Part shown: positions 27,903-40,499 of the stretch, one piece after another
How positions within the stretch are numbered: position 1 is the stretch's first letter
Layout of the letters: every line of letters begins with the position of its first letter
From: Dipetalonema caudispina
Taxonomy: Eukaryota > Nematoda > Chromadorea > Rhabditida > Onchocercidae
Assembly (NCBI GenBank): GCA_013365325.1
Contig: JABVXV010000178.1
Coordinates: 1 to 64,000 of the forward strand
Length of the DNA: 64,000 nt
Reading direction: 5' to 3'
The notes under the pieces: generated by a model
Told to the model about the DNA's origin: nothing
The model's database searches: none
The model's input: the letters and a program-made list of their open reading frames with translations, nothing else
Made by a program: the position numbers and the translations under genes

Positions 27903-28499
27903 CCAGTAATATTTAACGTCGCACGTCCACGTGGACGTGCTTTTGGTGCAACACCTCACATTGGTGTTGTAATGCCACAATGTAAAACAACTATCTACTG
28001 TACATTTCGATCGGAACGTATCGCTCGGGTACCTGATGATGGTATCTATATTTACACTATTTTTCAAAAGGCAGTCAATGATGATCATTTTGTCAATGCA
28101 CAAAATGATAAGGAGAAAGAACGTGTAGCACGGAAAGTATGGAAAAATTTTCATCTTAGTTATATTTTTTAGTAAAAAATTTAAGAATAAAATGTCCCCA
28201 AATTTAAACCCTTCAAAATTTCAAGCAGAGAGGTGTTTTTAGCTCTAATATAATGATAAATTTTCACTTTTTTTATTGTTAAGATTTGGTCACAACATCG
28301 TGGAAAATGTTTCGAATGTCTTCGTCTCCCAGTAGGTTTTGAACCACGACGACCAGCTATTCACGAGCAACATGTTGAATTGTACTGTGATAGTGTACCT
28401 GATAAACTTCGAGAGCCAGTACTCAAATTATCAAAAGAAGAATTACCAACCAGTCAGTTATTATCTGCACAAGAAATACGTGAAGGAAGCAAACGCTGA
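27903..28499 (+). CDS. MSP-like (major sperm protein fold) domain protein, 5' partial
   Basis: Two exons, 27903-28136 and 28284-28499, join in phase 0 (about 149 residues, with stop). The segment PHIGVVMPQCKTTIYCTF, followed by the aromatic strand YIYTIFQKAV, resembles the second half of an MSP fold, the immunoglobulin-like domain of nematode sperm cytoskeleton and VAP-type proteins. A basic, Cys-containing tail follows (KVW, then HRGKCFECLRLPVGF) and a charged Leu/Glu-rich end. The first visible exon opens in phase 0 after ATTTCAG, inside the domain, so one or more upstream exons are missing from this model. The MSP call rests on pattern recognition of a few strands and should be confirmed by a profile search. 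Confidence 0.6.
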
Positions 28500-30269
28500 T
28501 AATGTCTCGAAGTCATCATTCTTTCATTTGATAATAAAAAATTTCGCTTCTTTCCGAGCTGTTTATCGTAGTATTTTAGACCTTTACGATAGGTTTAATT
28601 TTATAAATTAAATTTTAGCAAAATAGCTTTTCTAAAAATATATTATTTCGAAATTGAAATTCATAATACCAATTCATCATTTATCATCAAAATTTGATCT
28701 TCTGCGCATAGCTGAAAAAAAAAAAAGATAGCTTAATTTAATTTATAATTAAAATATAAAATGAAATAAAAAAGGAATCACAGCAGGAAAGAAACGATAA
28801 TTTAAGGATTCTTTGCTATGAACTATCATCCAACAATAGTTAATTTTATAATTCATTTATGGAATTCATCAATAAATTCCTCAATATTAAATTAAAAATG
28901 CTGAAACAGTCGTATTTTTTCTTTGCTTAGAATAATTGGCTCATTTTGCATTATACCAGTCTGATTTATTTGGCCTAAATAGAAATGTTTGATTGAAATG
29001 CATAATTTCATCAAATAAAAAACATTTTGTCATTTGAGAGTTGTAAGATTAAAGAATGAGTAGAAGGTCATGGATAAATTAGTACAAAATCAAATTCAGG
29101 TAAGCTGCAAAAAATTTAGTTACCATCATTATGATTACTCTCATACTGAAAGTATCTGTACCTATCGCTGCTATCATTTTTGTAATTTGCAATTCATAAA
29201 TTTTCATGTACCTTTTGGATTTTAGATCATACAAAATTTATTTCCCTATTTAACTTAATTTCTTGTAAGATATTTTCATCGTTTCATTATATTTAGCTTC
29301 AATACGATTATTTTTTTGCTTTATTACGTAGTTTTTACGTTTTCTACCGTAAACTCCAAGTTCAATCATTTCTTTCATTGTTATATGATTCAACTAAAGA
29401 TTTCATTATTATGTTTTACCTAATGCGAATATAACATATTTCTTATCAATAATCAATTTCATGTTCTTTCACTACTTACAATTGAAATTCTTCATAACAA
29501 ATAGTGTTTTTAAAGTTAATTCAAGAATATTAATATCGGTAGTATCAATTCAGCAGATTTTGCATTAAGAATCGGGAACATAAGGCATTTTCCATCCTTC
29601 AACAATTGATTAATTGAATTACAATAAGTTGTAAAAGTGTTTAGAGACTACTTTCTAGAGCAATAAGTCATTTTATCAAGCAAACTCGAAAGAAGACGAT
29701 AAAGTAAATAGAATGTCATTTTGCAAAAATGGAAATTATTCCGCTACAATACTAGATTTTTAATATCATTCAATTTCAATCTTCTTAGCCACAGATTCAT
29801 AAGTGAATCTAAGAAAATTCCTGGCTCATTATTTTATTATAGCCACTTATGATGGTACGATTTCTTCCTCATTAATTTCTAATCCAAATTTAAATCACTC
29901 TTTAATCTCCAATTTTAAACGGAAAAGGTATGAAGTGAATTTGATTTCTGTTGCTTTTCCAGATAGTTTTTATAATATCTTAAAAGACTACTTCGATAAA
30001 TTCTATCTCGACCCAGCTTACACTTAACTTTCCAGATATCTAACCTTGAGCATGTAGTTTTTTTTTCACGATTCTGGTGTGTCAAAAAGGTATGAATGAT
30101 TGTATAAGAGATTCGAAGAATGAAATGAGAAATGCATTTTCTACCTGAGCGACTGTACTGTTCAACGATGTAGTAAAATTAGTAAGAGTACTAGCAATAT
30201 TATACATTTCTTCTATTTTTCATAAAGCATCCAATTAATAGCAATTATACAGGGAAAGTGAATACTGCA
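28500..30269. other. Intergenic stretch between convergent genes
   Basis: This lies between the MSP-like gene (+) and the small membrane-protein gene (-). I see no coding signal, only AT-rich sequence. The frame at 29803-30027 has no splice context or family resemblance. Confidence 0.6.
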
Positions 30270-30810
30270 TTATTCCTTATAATCAGCAACTGCTCCCGAG
30301 ATATTGTTCAAGTTGAACTTTTTTAGCCTAATAGTCATATAATTTTGAAATGCAAACAGACCAATACAACATATGAGGTCTAGCAGAACAATCACTTCCA
30401 CCGTGTGCAGCATTTCAAAAAATCTACTCCATTCTTGAGGACAATAACTGAAGCAAAAATATATGAGGGAAGAAATTCTATGAATTCGAACAGTTTTGCG
30501 AATTTCAATGTTAGTTTTAAATAGAATTTTCAATCAGTACCACTGATCAATAAATAAATTATTTAAACAATACTATGCGAATTGAAAAAATAAACTCACT
30601 ATAAAAAAGCAATTGGAAGGAAAAAAGCGGCACACGAAAAATGAATGTCCCGTATGATATGGGCAACCACATAATAAATACAGGTGAAAAAAAAAAAAAA
30701 AAACACATTACAAGTACATCTAGCAAAAACTTGCACTTAAAAAGTAAGCTTCAAAACCCTTTCAATTTTCCAAAAAAAGAAGTCGAAATCAAATAAGTAA
30801 AGAAGCCATC
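30270..30810 (-). CDS. Unknown membrane protein downstream of the K-Cl cotransporter
   Basis: Exons 30600-30719 and 30270-30447 join in matching phase (donor TATA|GTGAGT, acceptor TGCTTCAG) and end at a TAA. A candidate first exon, 30758-30810, also fits in phase. The protein has at least two hydrophobic segments (around YYVVAHIIRDIHFSCAAFF and VIVLLDLICCIGLFAF) separated by a short loop with CPQEWSRFF, and a polar C terminus ending VADYKE. A run of 17 T in the sense strand (30687-30703 in plus coordinates) is read through as poly-Phe, unless an undetected splice removes it. I do not recognise the family and cannot fix the start codon. It lies on the same strand about 320 bp after the cotransporter stop, which would suit an operon partner. 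Confidence 0.5.
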
Positions 30811-31127
30811 CTGCTATGCAAGATGACAATAATATCGAGAAGATGAAAAGATGTTAATTACTGTGACATCAAATGACTCAAATAGCACCAACCGTATCCT
30901 TTACATGTGAACAGTAATTTCTCAAGTAATCAATCATTTAAATCCATAACAGTAGTAATTCACAAATCTTTGATTTCCATTGATTGCTAACTAATTATAA
31001 AACAAAACGTGTAGAGAAGCGGAAAATCCACTTACAGAGCACACATAATGACTGGCAGCATACAAAAAAAAGTGCTAGATGGTCAATTAACTTTAAACTG
31101 GAAAAAACGAAAAAATCATGTGAAAAA

Positions 31128-34100
31128 TCAAGCAGTTGAAGTGAGAGTTTCTGCTCCAGCTCCACGTACAAAAAGAACTCGTGGTAAACCTGCTGTAAGC
31201 TCCTCTAAATAATGCAAATAATCTGTGAAACCTGAAATTTTAAAGTAGTTTGTGAATTAGTCCATACAAATTGTACACCAGTTGGGGGGAGTGACTAATG
31301 AAAAATCTTCCAGTGTTTAGTTCCTTTTACAGAAAGTGAATTCAATATCGGTTGGAGCACAAAAGTAGAACAACTAATGCTCGCTATGATTACTTTTTTT
31401 ATCCATTATTGCTATGGTTTGAAGTATTCTCCTCGTCAGTAAATTCGTAAAAAATACAATGAAATTTGCTTGAGTCAACTATCGCTAGAGATTCGAGAGA
31501 TTTTAATGCATCTATGATATTATAAATTGTTTAAACACCAAACCTTCTTTCACTTCGGGAGGCTTTGGAAGATTAAGTAGTATTAATTGGCTTTTTTCGG
31601 ACGTTTTTTTGAACAAAGCATTCAAACGAGTAGCCGTATGCATTTTATGAACCTGAAAACTGCATTCGTTGATTTTTGCATTAATCATGTAGTTTTTTGA
31701 AACTGCTCTGCTACTTCCGTAAACGAATAGGGGGATTTACTAATGTGTAAAACTTATCCATCTTATTTTGTCCAAAAATGCAATTTCATGTTTTATATTC
31801 TAAGTTACATAGAGGAAAAGGAAAGAAGAATGAAATAGAGACAGAGAGGGAGAGAAAGTGACAAGATATATTTGGTAAATTAAAGTAATTTCCTTTCTGT
31901 TTCACCACTAAAATTTAGAGTATCACAAACGATACATACAGCTGAATCAAAATCAAATCCAGACTGTCAACCTACAACACAAAATATAACTGATCGATCA
32001 TAAAAGTGAAAATTCAAACCTTTCGCCTGTCTAGATTCTGCAAACGCTTTATTCTTTCATTATCGTACTTGATATCCTCATCACGTATTCGCAGTCTCTT
32101 TACAATTTTCTTCCTGGAGAGTAATAAATAACTTCAGACAGCATTAATGAAGTATCCAGATAGCAGCGGCAAGTTATTTGTGCTACGACTGCATTAGGGT
32201 AATACGGCAAGATAGCGATAAAACTTGCACAGATATGCGTGACTTGGAAATTCGAAAACAAACCCTAATTCCGTTTCTGTCGGAAATGTCTGAACACTTC
32301 GATTCCCCATTATATTTACTGAAATAAGTTCTATCAGACATGTAATGTGGCACTAAAACGGTATGCAATCTGGAAAAAAGTGATCCAAATAAAAGCTTTA
32401 AGAAAGGAGGTCTAAAATAATACGATTCCCCAGATACATCCACAAATCATTTCAAAATTCACAGCGCTTTTTCCTAATCAAACTAGTAGAAGGAATGACA
32501 ACTCTCAAAAACAAAAAAATAAAAATAATATAATGATTACAATCCAAATTGACGTCGTCGGTAACGGCATCTTCATCGGTTTTACCATGACCACTCTCTT
32601 CAACATCGATTGTGATCTCACCAGCGTGTTTTTCAACGCAAAAACGGTTTTTTTTCAGAGGCTACAAATGTACAAAAATAAAAATCAAACACACGAAGAT
32701 TGCAATTCGTATCAGTGGGGTATCTGCTAACCATGGATAAAATAACTCTAAATTTATTCATTTTCAATGAACATTTACATGGATCAATAGAGTAAAAGAC
32801 AGTAATGGAACCTCGGTGTTATCGACATCATTTGGTGGTTTGCCATCAAACTCCTTTAACGGTTCAATGTCTTTTCCTATCACCGCAAACTTTCTTGCCT
32901 CACGTGCCATTTGACTTCTTTCTTCCATCATTAATGTCCGCTCAAAGTCGGCTCGTGATATATTAGGATCACTCAGTATGTCTACCTAAAGATAAAACCA
33001 TGTAGAAACAAACCTTTATTGTTCCTCATTTCTCCCTTTCCCACTTTTTTAACATCATGGCCTAATCGATCTTTTATAAAGGATTGAGTGCAATTGTCAT
33101 AATGAATTCACATATTTGAAAATATAAACCTGTACGGTAGCATCAATGCGCATCGCTTTCAAATAGAAATTAATCCTACCAATCATCTCTTCTTTTTCTT
33201 CATTATCACGAGCAATTCCAATCACGCGCAGTTGACATCCACGCCAAACCTGAACGTATGATCTTAATTTGTGATTCGTTAGTTAAATAAAAGAATATTT
33301 TAGCATGTAAATTCCCAAATGAATTTCTTCTCGATATAATTAGTATAAAAACAAACTTTAAGCAAAAATTGTGTTTCTAATTCTTAGCAAAAACGTTCTG
33401 CACTTTGTAGCACAACAGAAGCGAGTTTATGTTGCATCAGCTTCTATTTAACTTCCAAATCAAATGCTAACCTTATGATTCAACAATAAATGGGCGATTA
33501 ATCCAAGAAAGCCTCGATCACGAATTATCCAGTATGCATCGACATAACCATCCTTTACCGGTTCAGTTATGTAGGGAAAATGTAATATATCTTTGGCCAC
33601 AAGGAGACACATTTTCATGACATATCCAGCATGTAATTTGTCTAAAGTTGTTTGCGAAATACAAGGTTGATATATTTGTGAAGTACAAGATTAAAGTAAA
33701 AAGCTTCAAGACATGTATATAGATGGTATTACGAAATTTAAATATTTTTCACTTGGGAATGATAAGTAGCTTAAAATCGTGACCTATTAGCAAATCATTC
33801 GCTCTGGGAGCGGCATGACTGCTACAAGCTGTACACGATTGTTGGATATACATGACTTTTCTTATGGACAAAAGTAGCACAATATTTTCAGATAATATGC
33901 AAAGAAAATAAGGAATTCATAAAAAAAAAAGAATTTACTAGCATCTGGAACAGATTCTTGCTTAAAATTGCAGCGATACACTAACCCACAAATGTTGAAT
34001 ATTCTGAATCAGGTGGTTCAGAAGGCCAATCTGAACTATATTTCGGCCATTTCAATAGCAGAGTATTCGGACAAAGAGCACCGACTCCAGTACTTTGGAT

Positions 34101-37100
34101 AACTGTTGAAATACTCCCACAGATCTGAATCACAAGAAATCTTTATAAATCACCCCGATTATTTTAAATCATATGATTCAACAACTGCTACGCTTTTTTT
34201 TCTGTTATGCTATCATCTATATTTTGAAGTAATCTTTTATAATACCTGAGACTCGCCATATACAAGAGTTTTCGCAAATCCACGAAGCTTTGCTTCTTTC
34301 ATATAATCTTTTAATCGCTTCCGTATCTAGAAAAAATAAGTATGGGTATATTTCGTCCTTTTGATAATTGCTTTGCACAAGGAAATTATTTTCATCACTG
34401 CTATACTCTTTTATATTTTGAAGAAAAAAAAAAACAATTAACAACAGCTATCGTCGAAATATAAATGTTTTCTACTGAATGAAGATAATGAAAAACTGAT
34501 GGAAGTGACGAAATGAATTTTAAAATCAATTCATTTACCTCATTGGCGCTATTTTGATCGTTCTCATCGAAAGGGTTACCACAAAGGAATGCAACGACCA
34601 CGCACAATCCTTGGCTCGCTTTCAACTGCGATGCCAAGTGAAGCAATCGCTTATAGCGTAAATCACTTTGATCCTCGTGCCATTTTAGTGCAAATAGAAG
34701 TAGCAATTGTGGCCTTAATATACAATATGCTTTAAATATTGATAACACATGCAGAATATAAGGTATAGGAGCAACAGATTTAGTGAGTTCACAAAAAATG
34801 GCAACAAGGACTAAAACGACACATTTATGAAGTAACTACCTGAAATCTTTTGGATGTGACGCTTCGCTATCATCTATTGTTAATAAAGCCTTCTGTGCGG
34901 TCGAAATTGAGACAGCACGCATTCCATTACCCCATTCTTTATTTGCCCTAAATTATGCTTTTAATTTTTGGTCAATGCATACGGATATATATATCTATAA
35001 ACCAAATATCTATTTCTTCAGATATATTATGATTAAGACGATAGATAAAGCGTAAAGGAAAATGAGGTATATATTATCTTTGATTATATTTTTGATAGAA
35101 ATGGTGATAGTGTCTCCATAAGTAATAAAATAAAACATAAAATACCCTCTAAATTCCGTATATTTATAAAGCGAAAAACAGAGAAGGCATGAAACGATGG
35201 CATAGTCCCAATGCGTCGTGAACATGATGAAAAAGCACAGAAATGCACCCAGCAGAGCGAGTGACCTGAATTACACATGCTTTTTCAATGCATAGATCAG
35301 GATTGCAATTCATTCCAGCAAAGCAGACTTTTTATACTGAAGCTTTCGTAAGCAGCAATTGCAGGAGCATGATCGATTTAATATTAAATGAAAGAAACAA
35401 GAAATATGTATCGTTATGCTTTGATACTATCAAACTGTTACTTCTGGCAAATCATGACAGATTTCATGACAACTAGCACTTACCAGTGATAATATTTATA
35501 ACGAGGTCTCCAATTAGGTGCTTTGACAATAGAATGCATTGCACAAATAACATTAATAAATGCATAACACATCAAGAAAAAGAAATCAACGACAGCAGCA
35601 ATATGATCCATTGCACCAAGAAGTATTGCTAATTCAGAAATTAGCGTTGTAATCAACAATCTACAATATGTATCTTGTAAAAGGATATCATCGTACAAGT
35701 AAATACTATAGAAAATCAGTTGAAATCACTGACCTGGGACTTTGGGCCGGATAACTGTGCACTCATATTTTGAGAACACATTTTAAAAAATGTTATTAAT
35801 ATAAGACGATAGAGTTCAGATAAGTTAAGTAGAATTAAACTCGACCTCATAGTGTGGTAAATAAGTGGACTCCTTTTCTTAACCATTCACACCGGAATTG
35901 TAAGGAATTGCGACCTTTTTTCGGGACTTTTTATAAGTGGATGAGACGATACAAATCATTGAAAACACATTGTAATGAAGATGCTCATTACGTAATTCGT
36001 TTGTTTGGATTAATAAAATATTTAATACATACCCATGGAAAGGTTCATTTCTTTTCGTCAATTTTCTGAAACTCTTCAATTCTGGTACCACTTCGTCTTG
36101 TGCTATGCACTGAAGTAAACGAGGTGCGCCTAGAATGAAGGATAAAATACTGATATAATATGACAGCAATAATTATTCGTTATAATTTTTTGGAAGGAAA
36201 TAAATATTCCGATGACATTGAAATATACACGAGGACATTATTCTAAGAAAGTTAGGATGTTGAAATGAAAGTCGTAATGACGGTTATAATGATGACAATG
36301 ATTTCAAAATGGATTCAAAATTCATAAGCATTGAAAAGAAATACATACTGCACAAACACTGAAGAGCTGCTCCAAACGTCGAAGTAAACGAGCCAATTAG
36401 TAAGATCCAGTGGCTTGGCCATGCTAAATTTGCGACAACCATACTACCCGCCATGGATGCTCCATACCTTCAAACAAAAAGCTTATTTGGAATTTAAGCG
36501 TTACATGCACAGTACAAGCATATTTAATGTTAGAGGTCAGATAAATACCTAAATAAAGATCGAAACATAGATAGTTTGCATGATACTTACTTATCCCGTA
36601 AGACATCTCCATCGATTGCTGCACCAAATGTTAAAGCAAGCGCAAAATAAATGAATGAAGTCGTCAATTGTGCCCCCAATGTACCTGACGGTATTGATTT
36701 TTGGGCATTCTTGAGGTCTCCTAGAAATCTCGATTTATCTTATTTTCTCTTCAAAAATCACTGAGGTAAATGAAAAGATACCAAAGTAATCGCTCTTCTA
36801 TCGGTGTTAGCTAATATATTCTAGAAAATAAAAGAGAACAGTACCACTCATGTTAGCTCCTGTTAAAATTCCAGTAACTGCTGGAAAATAAATAGCCAGT
36901 AAAACGAAGAATGTGGTTTTTACGTCCTGGTACACTTCTACATGGGTATTGGCTGCCTTTTCAGGCTTATATTCACCAGCTTTCATATAATGAGTTGCTT
37001 TCAAGTTTTCTGCAAAATTGAAATCAAAAATTACAACTGGCAGAAGGATTAAAATGAAGTGAAATCCAATATTTATTAAAGGAAGTATTTAAATCTGATA

Positions 37101-40100
37101 TCAAGACGAAAAAGAAAAGAAACAAAAACTGAAAGAAACCTTTTAGAACGCCGCTTGTAAAACCGGGATAACCATTTACACATTTAATTGGCAGAAAGCA
37201 TGTCCCGTTACTGCAGTATTTCGTAACGGTCCTACTTCTGAAAATAAAAACTCAAAACCTACAGTGTATATCAAAAAAAGCTCTAATATCTGAATGTCTC
37301 TTCAACGAAATCTCGTCAAGCAAAAAAATACAGTGTCAATGTTATAATTTTAATCTAAAGTTGTTTAAAATCGAAAATTCAAAATTATATCTTCGTTAGA
37401 GCTGAAAATAACTTATAATAATGAACACTGGTACTCAGTATAGGAGCTAATCCATACTAGGCATCAGATTTTTTTTACCCTTGATTTTTCCGTGAGCAGA
37501 ATTTGGTCTCTCCAGCTGTCTCATCATTGGACCAAACTTATATATATTCATGAAACATTTCAAAACTTCAAGTTACTCATAACTTTATTTCCATATCAAG
37601 GATACAGGACTTCTTACAAATAATTAAGAACTTACACATATTTTTCATTGCAATATTTGCAGATGTGCACAACTGAGATATTTTGCGGCATAAATACTTT
37701 TGCTTGCAATAAATGGTCACCTATTTTACATACCCTGAAACGAGAGACAAAGATTTGTTGTATATATAACTCATTTAGAAGTAACTCTATTTTACTTCTT
37801 TTCCATCTATCATAAGATAAACTTCAGAAGTTATTGATGAACGGACCTCATATGATTTAAATTATTCTACGTTCGTCAGTGATAAAAATAGAAAGAATTT
37901 TAAACCTTTGTCCATTCTCTGGACTGATTGATTTTTCGATCCCACCAGCGAAACAGGACAATATCGATAAAATAACACATAAAAGTGAGATCTGAAAATA
38001 ACAAAATATCAAAGTTGCAGTAATGATATTATCAATGAAACCTGCAAAATTCAGTACAACGTTTTGCTCTATGAAATACGAAAACATGCATACCGGTGCG
38101 AAAAGCTGCACAAATCGTACACCCATTGCTACAACAACAAATTCAAGCAACAGCAATAGTGTAGCGTATATTCGTAAATTATGCGACATCATACCAAACA
38201 TGTCTGTAGACAAGTAGTAAATTATACCACAACAATTTATTTTGTGTTAAATTTAGTGAAAAATGAGAAATGAACCGTAAATTTATAGAAAAAAAACCAC
38301 TGGATAGTAAAATTACTGTTCATGGAACAAGTAATATATTGAGTTCCGGTTTTTCAGATGTTTTCCAAGCTGAATATCCCATCTGCGACTTTTGAGAACG
38401 CTGGGATTGGAAATGAAATGAGAGTTACATCTAAATCATCCGTCCATACATCAGCAGTCAATAAAGTTGAAAGTGAAGTGGAAAACTCTCAAAAGTTTAA
38501 CCTGTTTGTGACTGCACTTCTCTGCCGCCAATTGTAAGGTCAGGGAAAATGTAAATCTGAAAGATGGATAAAATTTTTGATTGAAAATCTACCAGTCAAG
38601 AAATCGAACCAATAAAATTTATTTGCAATTAAAGTGATGCTAATCTCGGAATTAGTAATTATATTCGGGACAGTTATCGACAATGTATAATAATGCATAC
38701 CAATAAAATTTCAACCCCACCGACCAGATACATAGATGTGGCAACTGCATTTCCTAGATAGAACAGTATGCCTATGGCTGTACCGAATTCTGTCCCAAGA
38801 TTTCTCGATAACATGTAATAAGCGCCACCGCTCTTGATTTCTCCATTTGTAGCTATTGCTGATAAACTGATGCTGGTGATAAAAGTCTGGAGTGAACAAT
38901 TGTAAATTTCTCGCAAAATTAAACAAAAATTGCAATGACAGAAAGTGATACAATGGGACTGTTGAAACGGAGAGTTACTTCAGCAGTTGATACGAGAATT
39001 AAACTCATAGCAGCATATTCAATTACCAATGATTAATTAGAATTATCTGATGAATGGTAGGAAAAATACTTAATGATTTCTCTTTCATCAACCTCACAAA
39101 CAAAACCTAACTGATTATTAGAGAATTCATCAATATAAAATTAGAACATACAGTTAAACAACAGAGTGCAAGAAGTAAGGATGCTTGTGATATGCCAGCA
39201 ATTCCAACAACCCAGAAAAGACGTATGAACATGGTTACACCCAAGATATGTTGAACCGTTGGCAAATATACACCGAATAATGTACCCAAATTTGCTGACT
39301 GAAAATGTTTCATTTTTATAAAAGTTTTATTTTAATTGCAAGTAATATTCGTATGGCATAACATTATAATATCAGCAATATTTCCAATATATAATAGAAG
39401 ATGATAAAGTGTCAAATAGGGCCAGATCTATGTCGTCTGAGAGATATTTAAAGAGACGAAAAATAAATGATTCTGCTTAATTCAAACTGTAGGTGACAGC
39501 TCGAGCTCAACATTTAAATCAAAGAAATATTCTTTTGGATAAGTGGATTAATTCAATTCTATAAACATACCTTCGCAGATCTTTCAAGTGCCTGAGGCTG
39601 TGTGAAAACCTTCAAGTATTGAGAGAATAGCTCGGCTGCTGTATCTTCGAAAAGCTCCAAATTTGTATGCCCCATGCTCGGCTTAATAGTATCACCATTC
39701 GTCAACGATCCTTCCTCATCTGATATAAGTAATTCTTCTATAAATAATTGGACTAAACATTAATTAAATGCAAAAAATGAAGAGATTGCAACAAATGTGC
39801 TCATAACGACATAACATTATCTTTGACTTGAATTATTTTGTTTTGATACAGGACAAGGACTGATCACTAGATAACAAGTTTTCAAAATCTTGTAACATTA
39901 GAACAATGCTAAACCGTTCTTTATAGCCAGCTACGAGATGAGCAATTAATGATTTCAGTTAAACACTGATACTATTCATAGTAATTCCCGTTTCGCAGTG
40001 AAGTATCCCTCGTATTTCCCTACAAATTTGATAGAAGATGTAGCAAAATTTCGGAATTATTGATGCTTGAAATGATACGAAGTTAAAATTAAATCGAACT

Positions 40101-40427
40101 TTCTCAAAAATTTTATCATTCAAAAAATGGGAACTATATAAAAGTAACCATACTTCGATGAACACTAAGAATAACGAAACGTTATCATCTTCATTAATTA
40201 TCCATTTTACCAAATAAATATGATAACAAACCTTTGATAGTATCATCGATAGATAAAAGTAATGAAACACCTTCATGAAAATCATCATTTTCCATTTGCA
40301 TTGCAATCCCAACTTCAGCATGATGATCAGCAATTTTGATTGGAATTTCTGTCTTTGTCGAATCTTCCGATAAACTAATTTTCTGCTTGCTGCTATTCTC
40401 ATTAAGATGATCCGATAAATTATCCAT
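31128..40427 (-). CDS. kcc: K-Cl cotransporter (SLC12A4-7 / KCC type), complete
   Basis: An electroneutral potassium-chloride symporter of the plasma membrane, setting cell chloride and volume. Twenty-seven exons chain without a phase conflict into 1133 residues, the usual KCC length: 40427-40232, 39737-39571, 39298-39152, 38886-38701, 38556-38502, 38203-38094, 37991-37906, 37734-37636, 37237-37140, 37009-36845, 36720-36591, 36467-36349, 36129-36033, 35660-35484, 35265-35146, 34947-34840, 34713-34539, 34326-34246, 34124-33986, 33641-33472, 33249-33130, 32985-32812, 32661-32541, 32318-32264, 32113-32020, 31652-31544, 31231-31128. Family marks: [12 protein letters not shown] and [12 protein letters not shown], the Cys-rich extracellular loop (exons 8-9, glycosylation NGT), [24 protein letters not shown]. 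Two regulatory Thr are kept: ERTLMME (about T932) and KMHTAT (about T1069). The last residues (ETLTSTA) differ from vertebrate ends. The ATG follows a likely leader acceptor. The 55-base exon 24 is the least certain. Confidence 0.95.
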
Positions 40428-40440
40428 TGATCTCTGAAAG
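40428..40440 (-). promoter_or_regulatory. Probable spliced-leader acceptor of the K-Cl cotransporter gene
   Basis: On the minus strand TCTTTCAG ends at 40434, six bases before the ATG at 40427. No in-frame upstream exon was found, so trans-splicing of a spliced leader is the likely mechanism. A distant 5' UTR exon cannot be excluded. Confidence 0.45.
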
Positions 40441-40499
40441 AAAAAGTTAATAGAACGAAGATATATTTTGATCAGTGATATCAAAAAGATAAAGATGAA

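Noticed and set aside
31048..31212. A plus-strand 54-codon frame (MTGSIQKK..., basic with KRTRGKPA) with an acceptor-like CTTACAG just before its ATG.
   Set aside because: Its complement is the last exon of the K-Cl cotransporter (31128-31231), which fits the family end and the splice phase. The plus-strand frame is its antisense shadow.
32183..32443. A minus-strand frame of 86 codons inside the cotransporter gene.
   Set aside because: A different frame of the same stretch gives an exon (32318-32264) that joins both neighbours in phase; the longer frame does not.
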